In this document: piece after piece, positions 43,324 to 51,195 of the stretch
Numbering within the stretch: the first letter of the stretch is position 1
How the letters are laid out: every line of letters starts with the position of its first letter
Source: Labilithrix sp.
GTDB lineage: Bacteria; Myxococcota_A; Polyangia; Polyangiales; Polyangiaceae
Assembly (NCBI GenBank): GCA_019637155.1
Contig: JAHBWE010000005.1
Location: forward strand, 460,187-524,186
Direction: 5' to 3'
Length of the DNA stretch: 64,000 bases
Position numbers and translations under genes: made by a program
The notes under the pieces: model-generated
What the model saw: only the letters and a program-made list of their open reading frames with translations
Told to the model about the DNA's origin: nothing
Database searches by the model: none

Positions 43324-43953
43324 TCAGTATTCGCCGAACAGGTCCTGGATGCGTGACTCGAGCGCGGTCGCGATCTTGTAGAGCGACGAGATCGACGCGC
43401 TCGACTCGGCGCGCTCGATCTGGGAGAGGAGCGACACGCTGAGGTTCGTGCGGCGGGACATCTGCTTCAGCGTGAGGTCCTTCTCCTTGCGGAGGTTCCG
43501 GATCGTGTCGCCGATGACCTTGTGGAGCTTCTCCTCCGGCGTGCGGGCGAGGCCCTTCTTCCGCATGACGCGGTCGAGGACCTCGCGGAACTCGTCCACG
43601 TTGAACGGTTTTTTGATGTAGTCGACGGCGTCGAGCTTCATCGACGCTACCGCGGTCTCGAGGTTCGGGTAGCCGGTGAAGATGACGACGGCGACGTCGC
43701 TGTCGATCTTGCGGATCTTCTTGAGCGCCTCGATGCCGTCCATCTTCGGCATCATGAGGTCGAGGATGATGAGGTGATAGCCGCCGTTCTTGACCTCGTC
43801 CTCGATCGTCGTCGGATCGCTCATCGTCTTGACGGCGTACCCGTCACGCTCGAGCAGCGTCTGCATGTACTCGCAGATCGCTCGATCGTCGTCGCAGATG
43901 AGGATCTTGACGGCGGGCATCTGGAGCTCAGGAGTAGAGGGCTGGGCTGTCAT
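43324..43953 (-). CDS. response regulator with XRE-type HTH output
   Basis: A 209-residue protein. The receiver domain (about 15-130) has acidic pocket ICDDDRAI, phospho-acceptor Asp65 in LIILDLMMPKMDGIE, Thr in IFTGYP and Lys in DYIKKPF. The output is a Cro/C1-type HTH (IGDTIRNLRKEKDLTLKQMSRRTNLSVSLLSQIERAESSASISSLYKIATALE) rather than the usual winged helix, NarL or Fis type. This REC-XRE fusion is uncommon. No histidine kinase is adjacent. The gene is 6 bp downstream of the pseudo-subtilisin start and could be read as one unit with it. MPAVKILIC offers an alternative start 11 residues in. Confidence 0.88.
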   Translation of the reverse strand: MTAQPSTPELQMPAVKILICDDDRAICEYMQTLLERDGYAVKTMSDPTTIEDEVKNGGYHLIILDLMMPKMDGIEALKKIRKIDSDVAVVIFTGYPNLETAVASMKLDAVDYIKKPFNVDEFREVLDRVMRKKGLARTPEEKLHKVIGDTIRNLRKEKDLTLKQMSRRTNLSVSLLSQIERAESSASISSLYKIATALESRIQDLFGEY

Positions 43954-44077
43954 CGTCGTTACAGTGTAGCTTGACAGAGATCCGCTGACAGCGAAACGGC
44001 GATCGGAGGAGAAGAGGTGCGATTGACGAATCGCGTTGACGGGGTAGCCGTGCCGCCGTATCTACCCGGGCCTCTCT

Positions 44078-44103
44078 TCGACACGTGCTCACGCACATGT
44101 CGA
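44078..44103. other. hairpin immediately upstream of tRNA-Pro
   Basis: TCGACACGTGC (44078-44088), loop TCAC, GCACATGTCGA (44093-44103): an 11-bp stem with one mismatch, ending eight bases before the tRNA. It may be a terminator for upstream transcription, a processing signal, or the end of a former mobile element. The rest of 43954-44111 holds CTGTCA/TGACAG words at 43947-43952, 43972-43977 and 43986-43991 near the regulator start, and no gene. Confidence 0.55.
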
Positions 44104-44111
44104 GGGATGTT

Positions 44112-44188
<77 letters not shown>

Positions 44189-44229
44189 CTCTAACGGTCG
44201 TAGGACCTGACCTCTACGAGGGGCCGCCG

Positions 44230-44697
44230 ATGCTCGAGGGCGAGGAGATGGTCGGCTTCGAGGAGGCGCAGAGCTCGATCGAGCAGCTGACCGCGGTGCT
44301 CCCGGGCGCGGGGACGGTGGGCACGGCGCGATCGCTCGCGCGCTTCTACGAGTGGCTCCTCGCGGGCGCGCCGGCGACGGACGGCCGCGCGCTCGTGCGA
44401 GCGGAGACGCTCGCGAGGTACGTGACGCCGCAGACGCGCGGCACCGACAAGACGGTGCGCTTCCCGATGGTGCTGGGCCGCGGCTTCGCGCTCGGCTGGC
44501 TCTGGCCGCACCCCTACGACCGGTGGCGCACCGCCGCCTGCTACGGCCACGCGGGCAACTTCAGCACGCTCGCGTGGGCCGACCCCACCACCGGCTGCGT
44601 GATCGCCGTCGTCACGAACGGCAACCGCGCCCCGACGAAGCTCGTGTCGCGCGGCGCCCCGATCGGCAGCGGCCTCCGCGGAGCGTGCGTCGACTGA
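44230..44697 (+). pseudogene. 5'-truncated beta-lactamase-fold serine hydrolase
   Basis: The frame encodes only the C-terminal part of a class C beta-lactamase/EstB-like hydrolase: [22 protein letters not shown], then [17 protein letters not shown], and the HGG-like motif [29 protein letters not shown]. The N-terminal half with SxxK and YxN is missing. The frame is open right back into the tRNA-Pro gene, so the homologous sequence starts within a few dozen bases of the tRNA 3' end. It is a remnant, probably cut by a past integration or deletion at the tRNA. An internal ATG (44230) could still start a 155-residue product of no obvious use. Confidence 0.78.
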
Positions 44698-44848
44698 ACG
44701 CTCCTCCGTCGGCGCGCGCTCGTGACGCGTGGCGTCTCCATCGGTAGAGCGTCCGCGGAGTGTGCGTCCCAGCGCTCCCGCCCGCACGCCGCCGCGACGG
44801 CGTCGGAGCGCTGAGCCGGCGGGTGCGATGTGCCCCTCTCGGCCGGCA

Positions 44849-45113
44849 TCACGATCGAGTCTCTCTTCCGAGTGCTTCGTCCGTCGCGAGCTCGAGCTCC
44901 GCCATCTCGGAGTCCGTCAGGTTGCGGAGACGCGACTCGAGCATTCGCCTCGGGACCGCGCGCATCTGGAACGCGAGGGCGATCGAGTCATGTGGCAGCC
45001 CGTCGGGCGTGGCCTCGATGACAGCGGTTCCGGCGAGCTGAGCGCGGCTCATGTTGGTCGTGAGCGGCACGATGACTGCCCAGGTCGGCCCACCAAATCT
45101 CGCCGCGTCTCAC
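44849..45113 (-). pseudogene. PemK/MazF-family toxin gene with internal frameshifting deletion
   Basis: From GTG 45113 the frame reads VRRGEIWWADLG, the exact N-terminal signature of PemK/MazF endoribonucleases, then goes out of frame. A different frame (down to 44849) resumes the same family at VIVPLTTNMSRAQLAG, then GLPHDSIALAFQMRAVPRRMLESRLRNLTDSEMAELELATDEALG. Members normally have about 25-35 residues between these blocks, including the catalytic Arg of the RPVLV motif; here they are directly juxtaposed. The deletion removes the active site and shifts frame, so the toxin is dead. The start overlaps the antitoxin stop (GTGA). Confidence 0.82.
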
Positions 45114-45331
45114 CGACGGTCCTCGGCCGCCAAAGCGTCTGCCCATTCGGCGACCCCGGCCTCGGCCAACGCCCGGTCCTCGTCGGCGGCGGTCGCGAGT
45201 CGGGTGAGGTCCCAGCGCGCCGGGTTCGATCGTCGCAGCACCAGCAGGCGCACCCGCTCGCCAGCCTGAAGGCCGGTGGGCCCCTCGGGCTTGAGCACCC
45301 CGTCCTCGAACCGTGCATCGAGCGTCCGCAT
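45110..45331 (-). CDS. DUF104-family antitoxin
   Basis: A 73-residue protein beginning MRTLDARFEDGVLKPEGPTGLQAGERVRLLVLR, the signature of the DUF104/AF2212-like antitoxins (beta-rich DNA-binding or toxin-binding N-terminus). The C-terminal helix (DEDRALAEAGVAEWADALAAEDRR) would wrap the toxin. Its stop overlaps the toxin GTG by four bases, the classical antitoxin-first order. The toxin is broken, so this is an orphan or domesticated antitoxin. ATG 45331 is chosen because homologues begin at this point. Confidence 0.85.
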   Translation of the reverse strand: MRTLDARFEDGVLKPEGPTGLQAGERVRLLVLRRSNPARWDLTRLATAADEDRALAEAGVAEWADALAAEDRR

Positions 45332-45391
45332 GATTTTCAGGATACCGCGGTGGGCGCCCACCGACGAGCTGATCCAAGGCGGCCGTCCGCT

Positions 45392-46168
45392 TCAGCGCGA
45401 ACGCGTCGAGCAAAGCGCCTTTGCTCGTTCCGCGAGCGGGCGGAGGCGCGTGCGGACGTGCGTGACGACGGTCTCGAAGTCCGGCGGCGAGATCGGGCCG
45501 CGCCAGCGATCCTGGAAGGTGAGCCACTTGCGGCGGCTGCCGCGGGAGCGGCCCCACTCGTTCGTGTAGAGGAGGCGATCGAGGAGCGCGAGGTCGTAGT
45601 TGCGGCTCGTGAAGGCGAGCGCGATCGCGCGGGTGAGCGTGTCGTCGTCGAGGGGGCAGTGGCGGTCGAGCAGGAGCAGGTCGTAGAGGTCCTTCGGCTT
45701 CCACTTGCCGTGGCCCAGCTCGACGAGGCCGTGCACCTTCCAGCCGAACATCTGCTCCGGACGCACGGCGACGACGTCGGCGCCCGCGACACGGATGCGC
45801 GTCGCCGGCATCGCGAGAGGGTCGCCGCTGCCGACGTCGATCTGGAGATCGCCGAGCTTCGTGCGATGGCCCGGCCACGGCGTCTCCGCCCAGATGACCT
45901 CGTGCACCGGCGGCGGCAGCGCCTCGTCGTCGGGCTCGGCCAGCACCTCGTCGACGATCGCGCGCGCGTCGGCGGGCGTGCCCTCCGGCACGAGCACGTG
46001 ATCGACGTCCGCCGCGGGGCGCTCCGGCACCCACTGCGCGGTGAGGAGCGACCCGCGGAGGACGAGCCGATCGGCGTGCGGCGAGCGCGCGACACGCCGC
46101 AGCCACGCGGCGGCGAGCGGCGGCGTGACGGTGACTGTGACGGTGGCGGTCACGATGCGTCGATCCAT
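45392..46168 (-). CDS. nucleotidyltransferase, AbiEii/MenT-like
   Basis: A 258-residue protein with a DNA-polymerase-beta-type NTase signature: RLVLRGSLLTAQW followed by RPAADVDHVLVPEG (GS plus DxD), then a further acidic residue in LGDLQIDVGSGDP and EQMFGWKVHGLVELGHGKWKPKDLYDLLLLDRH, the conserved K-H-R/KD-YDL block of AbiEii/MenT proteins. Such enzymes transfer nucleotides to RNA 3' ends or proteins. ATG 46168 overlaps the preceding gene by 19 bp. It is third in an operon with an RNA ligase, so an RNA end-processing role is plausible; an Abi-type toxin role needs a cognate AbiEi, which is not seen. Confidence 0.83.
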   Translation of the reverse strand: MDRRIVTATVTVTVTPPLAAAWLRRVARSPHADRLVLRGSLLTAQWVPERPAADVDHVLVPEGTPADARAIVDEVLAEPDDEALPPPVHEVIWAETPWPGHRTKLGDLQIDVGSGDPLAMPATRIRVAGADVVAVRPEQMFGWKVHGLVELGHGKWKPKDLYDLLLLDRHCPLDDDTLTRAIALAFTSRNYDLALLDRLLYTNEWGRSRGSRRKWLTFQDRWRGPISPPDFETVVTHVRTRLRPLAERAKALCSTRSR

Positions 46169-46770
46169 CCGCGGTCGAGCGCGGGGTTGGTGTCGAGCAC
46201 GGTGTACTCGCGCACGCGGCCGCGCGTCGCGACACCACACGCCGCGATCGCCGCGAGCAACGCCGCGAAGCGCGCGTCCGCCTCGGCGCGCGCGAGGCCG
46301 AACGGACGCAGCGTCAGGAAGCGCTCGGTACCCTTCGCGCCGGCGCCGCGCGCGAGCGGGGGCGTGTTGGCGACGTTGGCCGAGAGCGAGCCGCCGTGCG
46401 CGTGGACGACGTCGATGACGGGATCGTTCGGCGACGGCAGCACGAGCTTCGCGTGGTACTCGAAGTACGACGTGGGCGACGGCGTCACCGCGACGTCGTC
46501 GAGTCGGCCGTGTTGCTCGATCTTCGTGCGCACGACCTCGAAGCCACGCTCCGACAGCGACGTCGCGAGCGTGGTCGCGCGCGACTGCACGTCGGCGAGG
46601 GCGGCGCGGACGAAGGAGCCGGTCATGGGCTGAAGCCGAGCATCGCCGGAAGGCAGCTCGATCGCGATGCATTTCACGTTCAGGTCGGCGCACGTTTTCC
46701 GGAAGAGCGAGAGGTTGGATTGGGCAGAGACGGTGACGTGGATCTCGAACAGAGGTAGTGGCGGTTTCAT
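46150..46770 (-). CDS. conserved unknown protein linked to RNA ligase and nucleotidyltransferase
   Basis: A 206-residue cytoplasmic protein from ATG 46770 (overlapping the ligase stop by four bases). It begins FEIHVTVSAQ, an H-x-T-x pattern like the first motif of 2H phosphoesterases, with VKCIAIELPSGDARLQPMTGS next. A second His is in SYFEYHAKLVLPS, but as HxK rather than HxT/S, and RFLTLRPFGLARAEADARFAALLAAI follows. Homologues of this layout are known to me only as hypothetical. If 2H-like, it could trim cyclic phosphates before ligation; that is speculation from one motif and from the operon. Confidence 0.75.
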   Translation of the reverse strand: MKPPLPLFEIHVTVSAQSNLSLFRKTCADLNVKCIAIELPSGDARLQPMTGSFVRAALADVQSRATTLATSLSERGFEVVRTKIEQHGRLDDVAVTPSPTSYFEYHAKLVLPSPNDPVIDVVHAHGGSLSANVANTPPLARGAGAKGTERFLTLRPFGLARAEADARFAALLAAIAACGVATRGRVREYTVLDTNPALDRGWIDAS

Positions 46771-47456
46771 GGTGGCGGTCTCCAGTGGTAGAGCGCGGGT
46801 GCGCCCGAGTTCTCGGGGAGGAGTGAGCCGTCGACCTTCGAGGGACGGACCCACTTCGCGACGTGGAGGACGTCGAAGCGAAGCTCGACGCGGTAGACGA
46901 GGCCCTCCGGCGGATCGATCGCGCCGTGGAGGCCGCGACCGAGCTTGGCGACCGCGTCCGCGATCGCGATCGGCGCGCCGCGATGCACGACGCGCGGCAT
47001 CTCGAGGCCGGCGCCGGCGAGGCGCGCGGTGAGCACGTCGACGGGGACGCGCTTGCGATCGACGAAGAGGTCGAACGGCACGAACGGCTCGTGATCGAGC
47101 GCGTAGCGCGTGCCGTGGACGAGCGCGAGCCACTCGCCGGCGAGGACCTCGCCCTCGCGGACAAGCGGCTCGAAGCGCGCGCGCTCGGAGGCGACCCACG
47201 CCGCGAACCAGCGACGCGCCTCGTTCCCCGACTCCGCGCACGGACGTCCCTCGCGCCCGAGCGCGACGAGCTCGCCGTCGCGCCGCGCGACCGCGACGCA
47301 CGAGCCGTCCAGCTTCTCCTGGACGATGACCTCCGCGCCGGCGACGGCCCCGCCCGGATCCACGCACCTCCGCGCGACGCCGGGCGGGACCGTGCGGTCC
47401 TCCGCGCAGCGCGAGCCGGGCAGGTGCGGGATGGATGGGTAGACGGGAGCGACCAC
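46767..47456 (-). CDS. RNA ligase-family protein (covalent nucleotidyltransferase)
   Basis: A 229-residue protein with the motifs of ATP-dependent RNA ligases: motif I KLDGS (Lys about 48 in VIVQEKLDGSCVAVAR), motif III GEWLALVHGTRY, IIIa FVPFDLFVDRKR, IV PPEGLVYRVE and V VAKWVRPSKVDG. The N-terminus YPSIPHLPGSR is shared with short Rnl2-like ligases. Start GTG 47456 is chosen to fit that N-terminus; an upstream extension lacks coding character. It is first in a coupled operon with an unknown protein and an NTase. It should seal nicks or breaks in RNA. No kinase/phosphatase partner is nearby. Confidence 0.84.
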   Translation of the reverse strand: MVAPVYPSIPHLPGSRCAEDRTVPPGVARRCVDPGGAVAGAEVIVQEKLDGSCVAVARRDGELVALGREGRPCAESGNEARRWFAAWVASERARFEPLVREGEVLAGEWLALVHGTRYALDHEPFVPFDLFVDRKRVPVDVLTARLAGAGLEMPRVVHRGAPIAIADAVAKLGRGLHGAIDPPEGLVYRVELRFDVLHVAKWVRPSKVDGSLLPENSGAPALYHWRPPP

Positions 47457-47562
47457 GGGAAGCCAGAGATGTGCGCACGCCCGGGCGGCGTGGCAAGCAC
47501 TAGAGACGCTTACTGCCGGCGAACGAGAGCCCTCTCGGGGGGCGGAGCCCCGCTCGAACATG

Positions 47563-48594
47563 CTAGAGGTTCTGGATACGGAGGCTCCGCTGCGCGCGGG
47601 ACTCGGCGCCGCGGGCGTCCGTCGCCGTCGCGACGACGGTGTAGGCGCCGTCAGCGGCGGTGGTCGAGTCGAAGCGGACCTCCCAAGGCGGCTCCTCGAC
47701 GACGGCGCTCGCCCCGCCGGGCAGCGTGAAGGTGACCTTCGCGATGTGGCCGTCCGGATCGGAGGCGTCGACCGCGAACGTGATCGCGCCGCGCGCGGTG
47801 CCCACCGGCGTCGGCGGCGTGAACGTGACGACGGGCGGGACGTTGAAGCTCGGATCGAGGAGCTCGGCGAGCGGCGTGTCGACGACGTGCGTCGCGTAGT
47901 TCCAGGGCTGCACCCCGCCGTTGTGGATGCCGACGATCGCGAGCGTCTCGTCGTCGAGGAGCGCGCTGCCGCTGCTCCCGCGCTCGCTGTCGCACTGGTG
48001 CGTGAACATGCCCGCGCCCCACGTCCCGTCCGAGCCGATCGCGAGCAGGTTCGAAGACGGCTCGACCGTGCACGTCCGCGACCACTCGAGCCCGCGGTTC
48101 AGCGGATGCCCGAACATCGTGATGCGCCGGCCGTCCGCGGCGCGGCCGGCGAGGTCGACCGCCACCTTCACCGGAGGAACGGGATCGACGACGAAGACGG
48201 CATAGTCGCGACTTACGCTGTATTCTGCGGCGAGCACGATCCGGCACGCCGACCGCAGGTACGCGGGCTCGTCGCGTCGATAGCCCCAGTCCACGGTGTA
48301 GCCCGCGCACGGAAGGTCGTTCGCGCGCGTCCGCGGCGCGTTGAAGCAGTGCCCCGCCGCGATCGCGATCCCGTTCCCGACGTGCGTGACGGTGCAGTAG
48401 CTGGAGAGCTTCCCGAACGCGTCGAGGAGCGGGCGGTACCGCTCGGGCACGGTGGCGCCGCCTTGCATGACGCGCACGAAGTCGCGGTCTCCGACGACGA
48501 CGCCGGACTCGCTCGCGGCGGCGGCGGCGTCGTCGTCGTCGGCCGGTGCGGAGCACGCGAGGATGAGCGGGAGGAGGAGCGCGAGGCGCCTCAT
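47563..48594 (-). CDS. trypsin-like serine protease lipoprotein with Ig-like C-terminus
   Basis: A 343-residue lipoprotein (MRRLALLLPLILAC, lipobox LILAC). Triad: His in IAAGHCFN, Asp in SVSRDYAVFVVD, Ser in SERGSSGSALL; the Ser motif is GSSGSAL, closer to V8/glutamyl endopeptidases than to GDSGGP trypsins. The C-terminal 90 residues form an Ig-like domain (VTFTPPTPVGTARGAITFAVDASDPDGHIAKVTFTLPGG, DGAYTVVATATDARG). It is secreted and lipid-anchored. Start overlaps the upstream gene stop by four bases. The short gap to 47456 has nothing of note. Confidence 0.87.
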   Translation of the reverse strand: MRRLALLLPLILACSAPADDDDAAAAASESGVVVGDRDFVRVMQGGATVPERYRPLLDAFGKLSSYCTVTHVGNGIAIAAGHCFNAPRTRANDLPCAGYTVDWGYRRDEPAYLRSACRIVLAAEYSVSRDYAVFVVDPVPPVKVAVDLAGRAADGRRITMFGHPLNRGLEWSRTCTVEPSSNLLAIGSDGTWGAGMFTHQCDSERGSSGSALLDDETLAIVGIHNGGVQPWNYATHVVDTPLAELLDPSFNVPPVVTFTPPTPVGTARGAITFAVDASDPDGHIAKVTFTLPGGASAVVEEPPWEVRFDSTTAADGAYTVVATATDARGAESRAQRSLRIQNL

Positions 48595-49163
48595 CGTTTC
48601 ACCTTGCGGAAGTGGATCGACTCCGCCGTCGTCTGCGCGGGCGTCCCGTCCTCCGCGAGCTCGGACACGAGGACGAGCCCGTTCCAGCCGTTGATCAGCG
48701 CCGGCGCCGCGACGCGCGCGCGATCGCCGTAGGCCGCCTCTCCGAACGCCTCCACGAACGCGCGCACGCCGGCCGACGCGCTGCCGTAGTGCTCCTCGAG
48801 CGCGCGCCGCGTGATGACCGTGATCCCCAGGTGAGGCCCGTGCGCGTAGAAGTCGAACGGGCCGCGGACGTGGCTCGACGGATCGCCCGGGACGCGGAAC
48901 GCGAGGAGCGTCCCGTCGCGATGGCTCAGGCTCAGCACGGCAGGTCGTTTCAGCGTCACGCTCGGATCGGCGACCTGCCCCCACTGCTCGATGCGGGGGC
49001 GGAGACCGGAGGCCGTCTCGCCGACGAGCGCGATCGCCTGCACCGTCGCGGCGCTCTCGACGGTCGCGTCATCTTCGCCATCTTTACCTTCTTCGCCGGC
49101 GGGAGCCGCGCACGCGCTGCAGAGGAGCGCCGCGATCGCCGCGGCGCGCGAGGTCCGACCCAT
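48591..49163 (-). CDS. hypothetical lipoprotein coupled to protease
   Basis: Start ATG 49163 places a lipoprotein signal at the N-terminus (MGRTSRAAAIAALLCSAC, lipobox LCSAC); 190 residues. An acidic spacer (GEEGKDGEDD) is followed by a compact domain with segments ALVGETASGLRPRIEQWGQVADPSV, TLLAFRVPGDPSSHVRGPFDFYAHGPHLGITVITRRALEEHYG and LINGWNGLVLVSELAEDG. No family is recognised. Translational coupling with the protease suggests a partner, inhibitor or chaperone for it. This is inference. Confidence 0.7.
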   Translation of the reverse strand: MGRTSRAAAIAALLCSACAAPAGEEGKDGEDDATVESAATVQAIALVGETASGLRPRIEQWGQVADPSVTLKRPAVLSLSHRDGTLLAFRVPGDPSSHVRGPFDFYAHGPHLGITVITRRALEEHYGSASAGVRAFVEAFGEAAYGDRARVAAPALINGWNGLVLVSELAEDGTPAQTTAESIHFRKVKR

Positions 49164-49364
49164 GGCGCTCGAGGTAGCACCGGGCCGCGGCGCGCCCACG
49201 TCATCGCGCCGTCTCAATGCGTGCATTCCGCACGGATCGCGCGTGCCCCTCGTTGCGCAGCGCCCGCGCGGTCCGTTGCGCATCGTTGCGCGATTCGCGC
49301 CAGTCGCGCGCGAGACGCTCTCGTGCGCTTGCGCGATCGCGTGGAGAGGGGAGAGTGCGCGCGA

Positions 49365-50288
49365 ATGCGGACGGTGCTCGCGGGCTTCATCATCGTCGTC
49401 GTCGCCGGCTGCATCGCGCCGCCGGAGGAGCCCGATCGCGCCGCGGCGGAGATCGTCGGCGGCGCCGCGACCCTACGGTATCCGTTCGTCGTCGGCGTCG
49501 GCGGGCGCAACGGGGCGTATTGCTCCGGCACCGTCGTCGCGCGGCGCGCCGTGCTCACGGCCGGTCACTGCGTGTCGCGCGGCATCCGCAAGGTGTACCT
49601 CGGACCGACGCTCGACGACCGCGCGCCGGAGATCGCGGTCGTGAAGGTGACGCGCCATCCGCGTTACGCCGAGGTGCGCCTCGCGTCGGGCGCGATCGGC
49701 GGCGCGACGAACGACCTCGCCGTCCTCGAGCTCGCGGCGGACGCGCCGGTGCAGCCGGCGCCGCTCTTTCGCGGCACCCTCGAGAACTCCGCGCGCTTCG
49801 TCGGCCCGGAGCTCGTCTTCGTCGGCTACGGCGCGATCGACGGCAGCGGCCTCGGCTTCGGCACGAGGCGCGAGGCGTCGTTCCCGATCGCGAAGGTCGG
49901 CCCCGCGGCGGTCGGCGGCACGCCCGGCACGATCGACGCGTCGATGATCTACTACGCGGTGCCCGGCAAGAGCGCGTGCCGCGGCGACTCGGGCGGTCCC
50001 GCTTTCTTCGTCGAGGGCGGCGTGCTCTCGATCGCGGCGGTGACGTCGTTCGGCGGGCCGCGCTGCGAGTCCGACGGCGTGCACGCGCGCGCGGACGCGC
50101 CGCAGATCGCCGCGTTCCTTCAGGCAGAGCTCGATCGCATCGAGGCGGCCGATCCGTGCCGCCCCGACGGCGTGTGCGGTCCGGAGTGCGGGGTCCGTGA
50201 CCCCGACTGCCTGGCGGATCACTGCGGCGCCGACGGCGTCTGCGCCGAAGCGTGCGTCGCCGATCCCGATTGCGAGAGCCCGCGCTGA
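49365..50288 (+). CDS. trypsin-family serine protease lipoprotein
   Basis: ATG 49365 follows GGAGAGGGGAGAG and gives a lipoprotein signal MRTVLAGFIIVVVAGC; 307 residues. EIVGGAATLRYPFVVGV is the zymogen activation site. Triad: His in LTAGHCVSRG, Asp in NDLAVLELA, Ser in CRGDSGGPAFF. The C-terminus has two copies of a Cys-rich unit (CGPECGVRDPDC, CAEACVADPDC) typical of myxobacterial secreted proteases. The upstream 200-bp divergent gap carries three CGTTGCGC words (49251, 49274, 49284). It is surface-attached; substrate unknown. Confidence 0.9.
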   Translation: MRTVLAGFIIVVVAGCIAPPEEPDRAAAEIVGGAATLRYPFVVGVGGRNGAYCSGTVVARRAVLTAGHCVSRGIRKVYLGPTLDDRAPEIAVVKVTRHPRYAEVRLASGAIGGATNDLAVLELAADAPVQPAPLFRGTLENSARFVGPELVFVGYGAIDGSGLGFGTRREASFPIAKVGPAAVGGTPGTIDASMIYYAVPGKSACRGDSGGPAFFVEGGVLSIAAVTSFGGPRCESDGVHARADAPQIAAFLQAELDRIEAADPCRPDGVCGPECGVRDPDCLADHCGADGVCAEACVADPDCESPR

Positions 50289-50310
50289 CCGACGGCCCTA
50301 CGATGGCGGG

Positions 50311-51195
50311 ATGGACCCTTCGATCATCCCGCTGTTCGGTCTCGGCGCCATCGCGCTCACCGTCGTCATGCGCAGCATCCGCCAGGTGAACCAGTGGGAG
50401 ACGGCGCTGAAGTTCACGCTCGGAAAGCTGACGGGGCGCACCGAGCCCGGGCTCACGTTCGTCATCCCCGGGGTCCAGCAGCTGATGCGCGTCGACATGC
50501 GCGTCCGGAACCGGGACCTGCCGCAGCAGGCCGTCATCACCGCCGACAACGTCACCGCGTGGATCGACGCCGTCATCTACTTCAAGGTCGTCGACGCCGA
50601 GAAGGCGACCCTCAACGTGCAGGACTACGACCACGCGGTGCGCGACCGCGCGAAGGTCGTCCTCCGCGACGTCGTCGGAGAGACCACGCTCGACGAGCTG
50701 CTCCAGCACCGCGAGGAGGTCGCGGCCAAGGTGCGCCTCGCGGTCGAGCAGTTCGTCGCGCAGTGGGGTCTCCACGTCGAGCTCATCGCGCTCCAGGACA
50801 TCCAGCTCCCGCCGCAGATGCAGGAGACGATCGCGAAGAAGGCGATCGCCGAGCGCGATCGGCAATACGTCGTCATCAAGAGCCAGGCCGACCTCGAGAG
50901 CGCGAAGAACTTCGCCGAGGCGGCGCGCATCCTCCATTCGTCGCCCGGCGCGATGGAGCTGCGCCGGCTCGAGGCGCTCCAGAACCTCTCCGGCGGGACG
51001 AGCAAGGTCATCTTCGACCTCGCCAAGCCGACCGGCTCCGCCGAGACGAACGCGGCGGCGATGGCGGCGGCGATGGGCGAGGCGGTCCGCGTCGCCGATC
51101 CGAAGACCGCCGCCGCGCTGCGAGCGCAGGCGGAGGCGGAGGCGGAGGAAGAAGAGGCGCACGCGGCGCCGCGCATGATGCGACGCGAGCGATGA
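50311..51195 (+). CDS. SPFH/band-7 (stomatin-like) membrane protein
   Basis: A 294-residue protein. A single N-terminal helix (IIPLFGLGAIALTVVMRSI) is followed by the SPFH domain: INQWE-type VNQWETALKFTLGKL, EPGLTFVIPGVQQLMRVDMRVRNRDLPQQAVITADNVTAWIDAVIYFKV, and the helical part ETTLDELLQHREEVAAKVRLAVEQFVAQWGLHVELIALQDIQLPPQMQETIAKKAIAERDR. Stomatins scaffold membrane microdomains and usually pair with an NfeD or a protease. No NfeD is adjacent; the next gene, coupled by ATGA, is unknown. Length and motifs match bacterial stomatins. Confidence 0.92.
   Translation: MDPSIIPLFGLGAIALTVVMRSIRQVNQWETALKFTLGKLTGRTEPGLTFVIPGVQQLMRVDMRVRNRDLPQQAVITADNVTAWIDAVIYFKVVDAEKATLNVQDYDHAVRDRAKVVLRDVVGETTLDELLQHREEVAAKVRLAVEQFVAQWGLHVELIALQDIQLPPQMQETIAKKAIAERDRQYVVIKSQADLESAKNFAEAARILHSSPGAMELRRLEALQNLSGGTSKVIFDLAKPTGSAETNAAAMAAAMGEAVRVADPKTAAALRAQAEAEAEEEEAHAAPRMMRRER

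Noticed and set aside
43971..43976. TTGACA as a -35 box
   Set aside because: It is on the plus strand while the adjacent regulator reads from the minus strand, and no -10 match at 16-18 bp was found; it is more likely part of the CTGTCA/TGACAG set.
45392..46168. Calling the nucleotidyltransferase part of an AbiE toxin-antitoxin pair
   Set aside because: No AbiEi-type winged-helix antitoxin gene is adjacent; its partners are an RNA ligase and an unknown protein.
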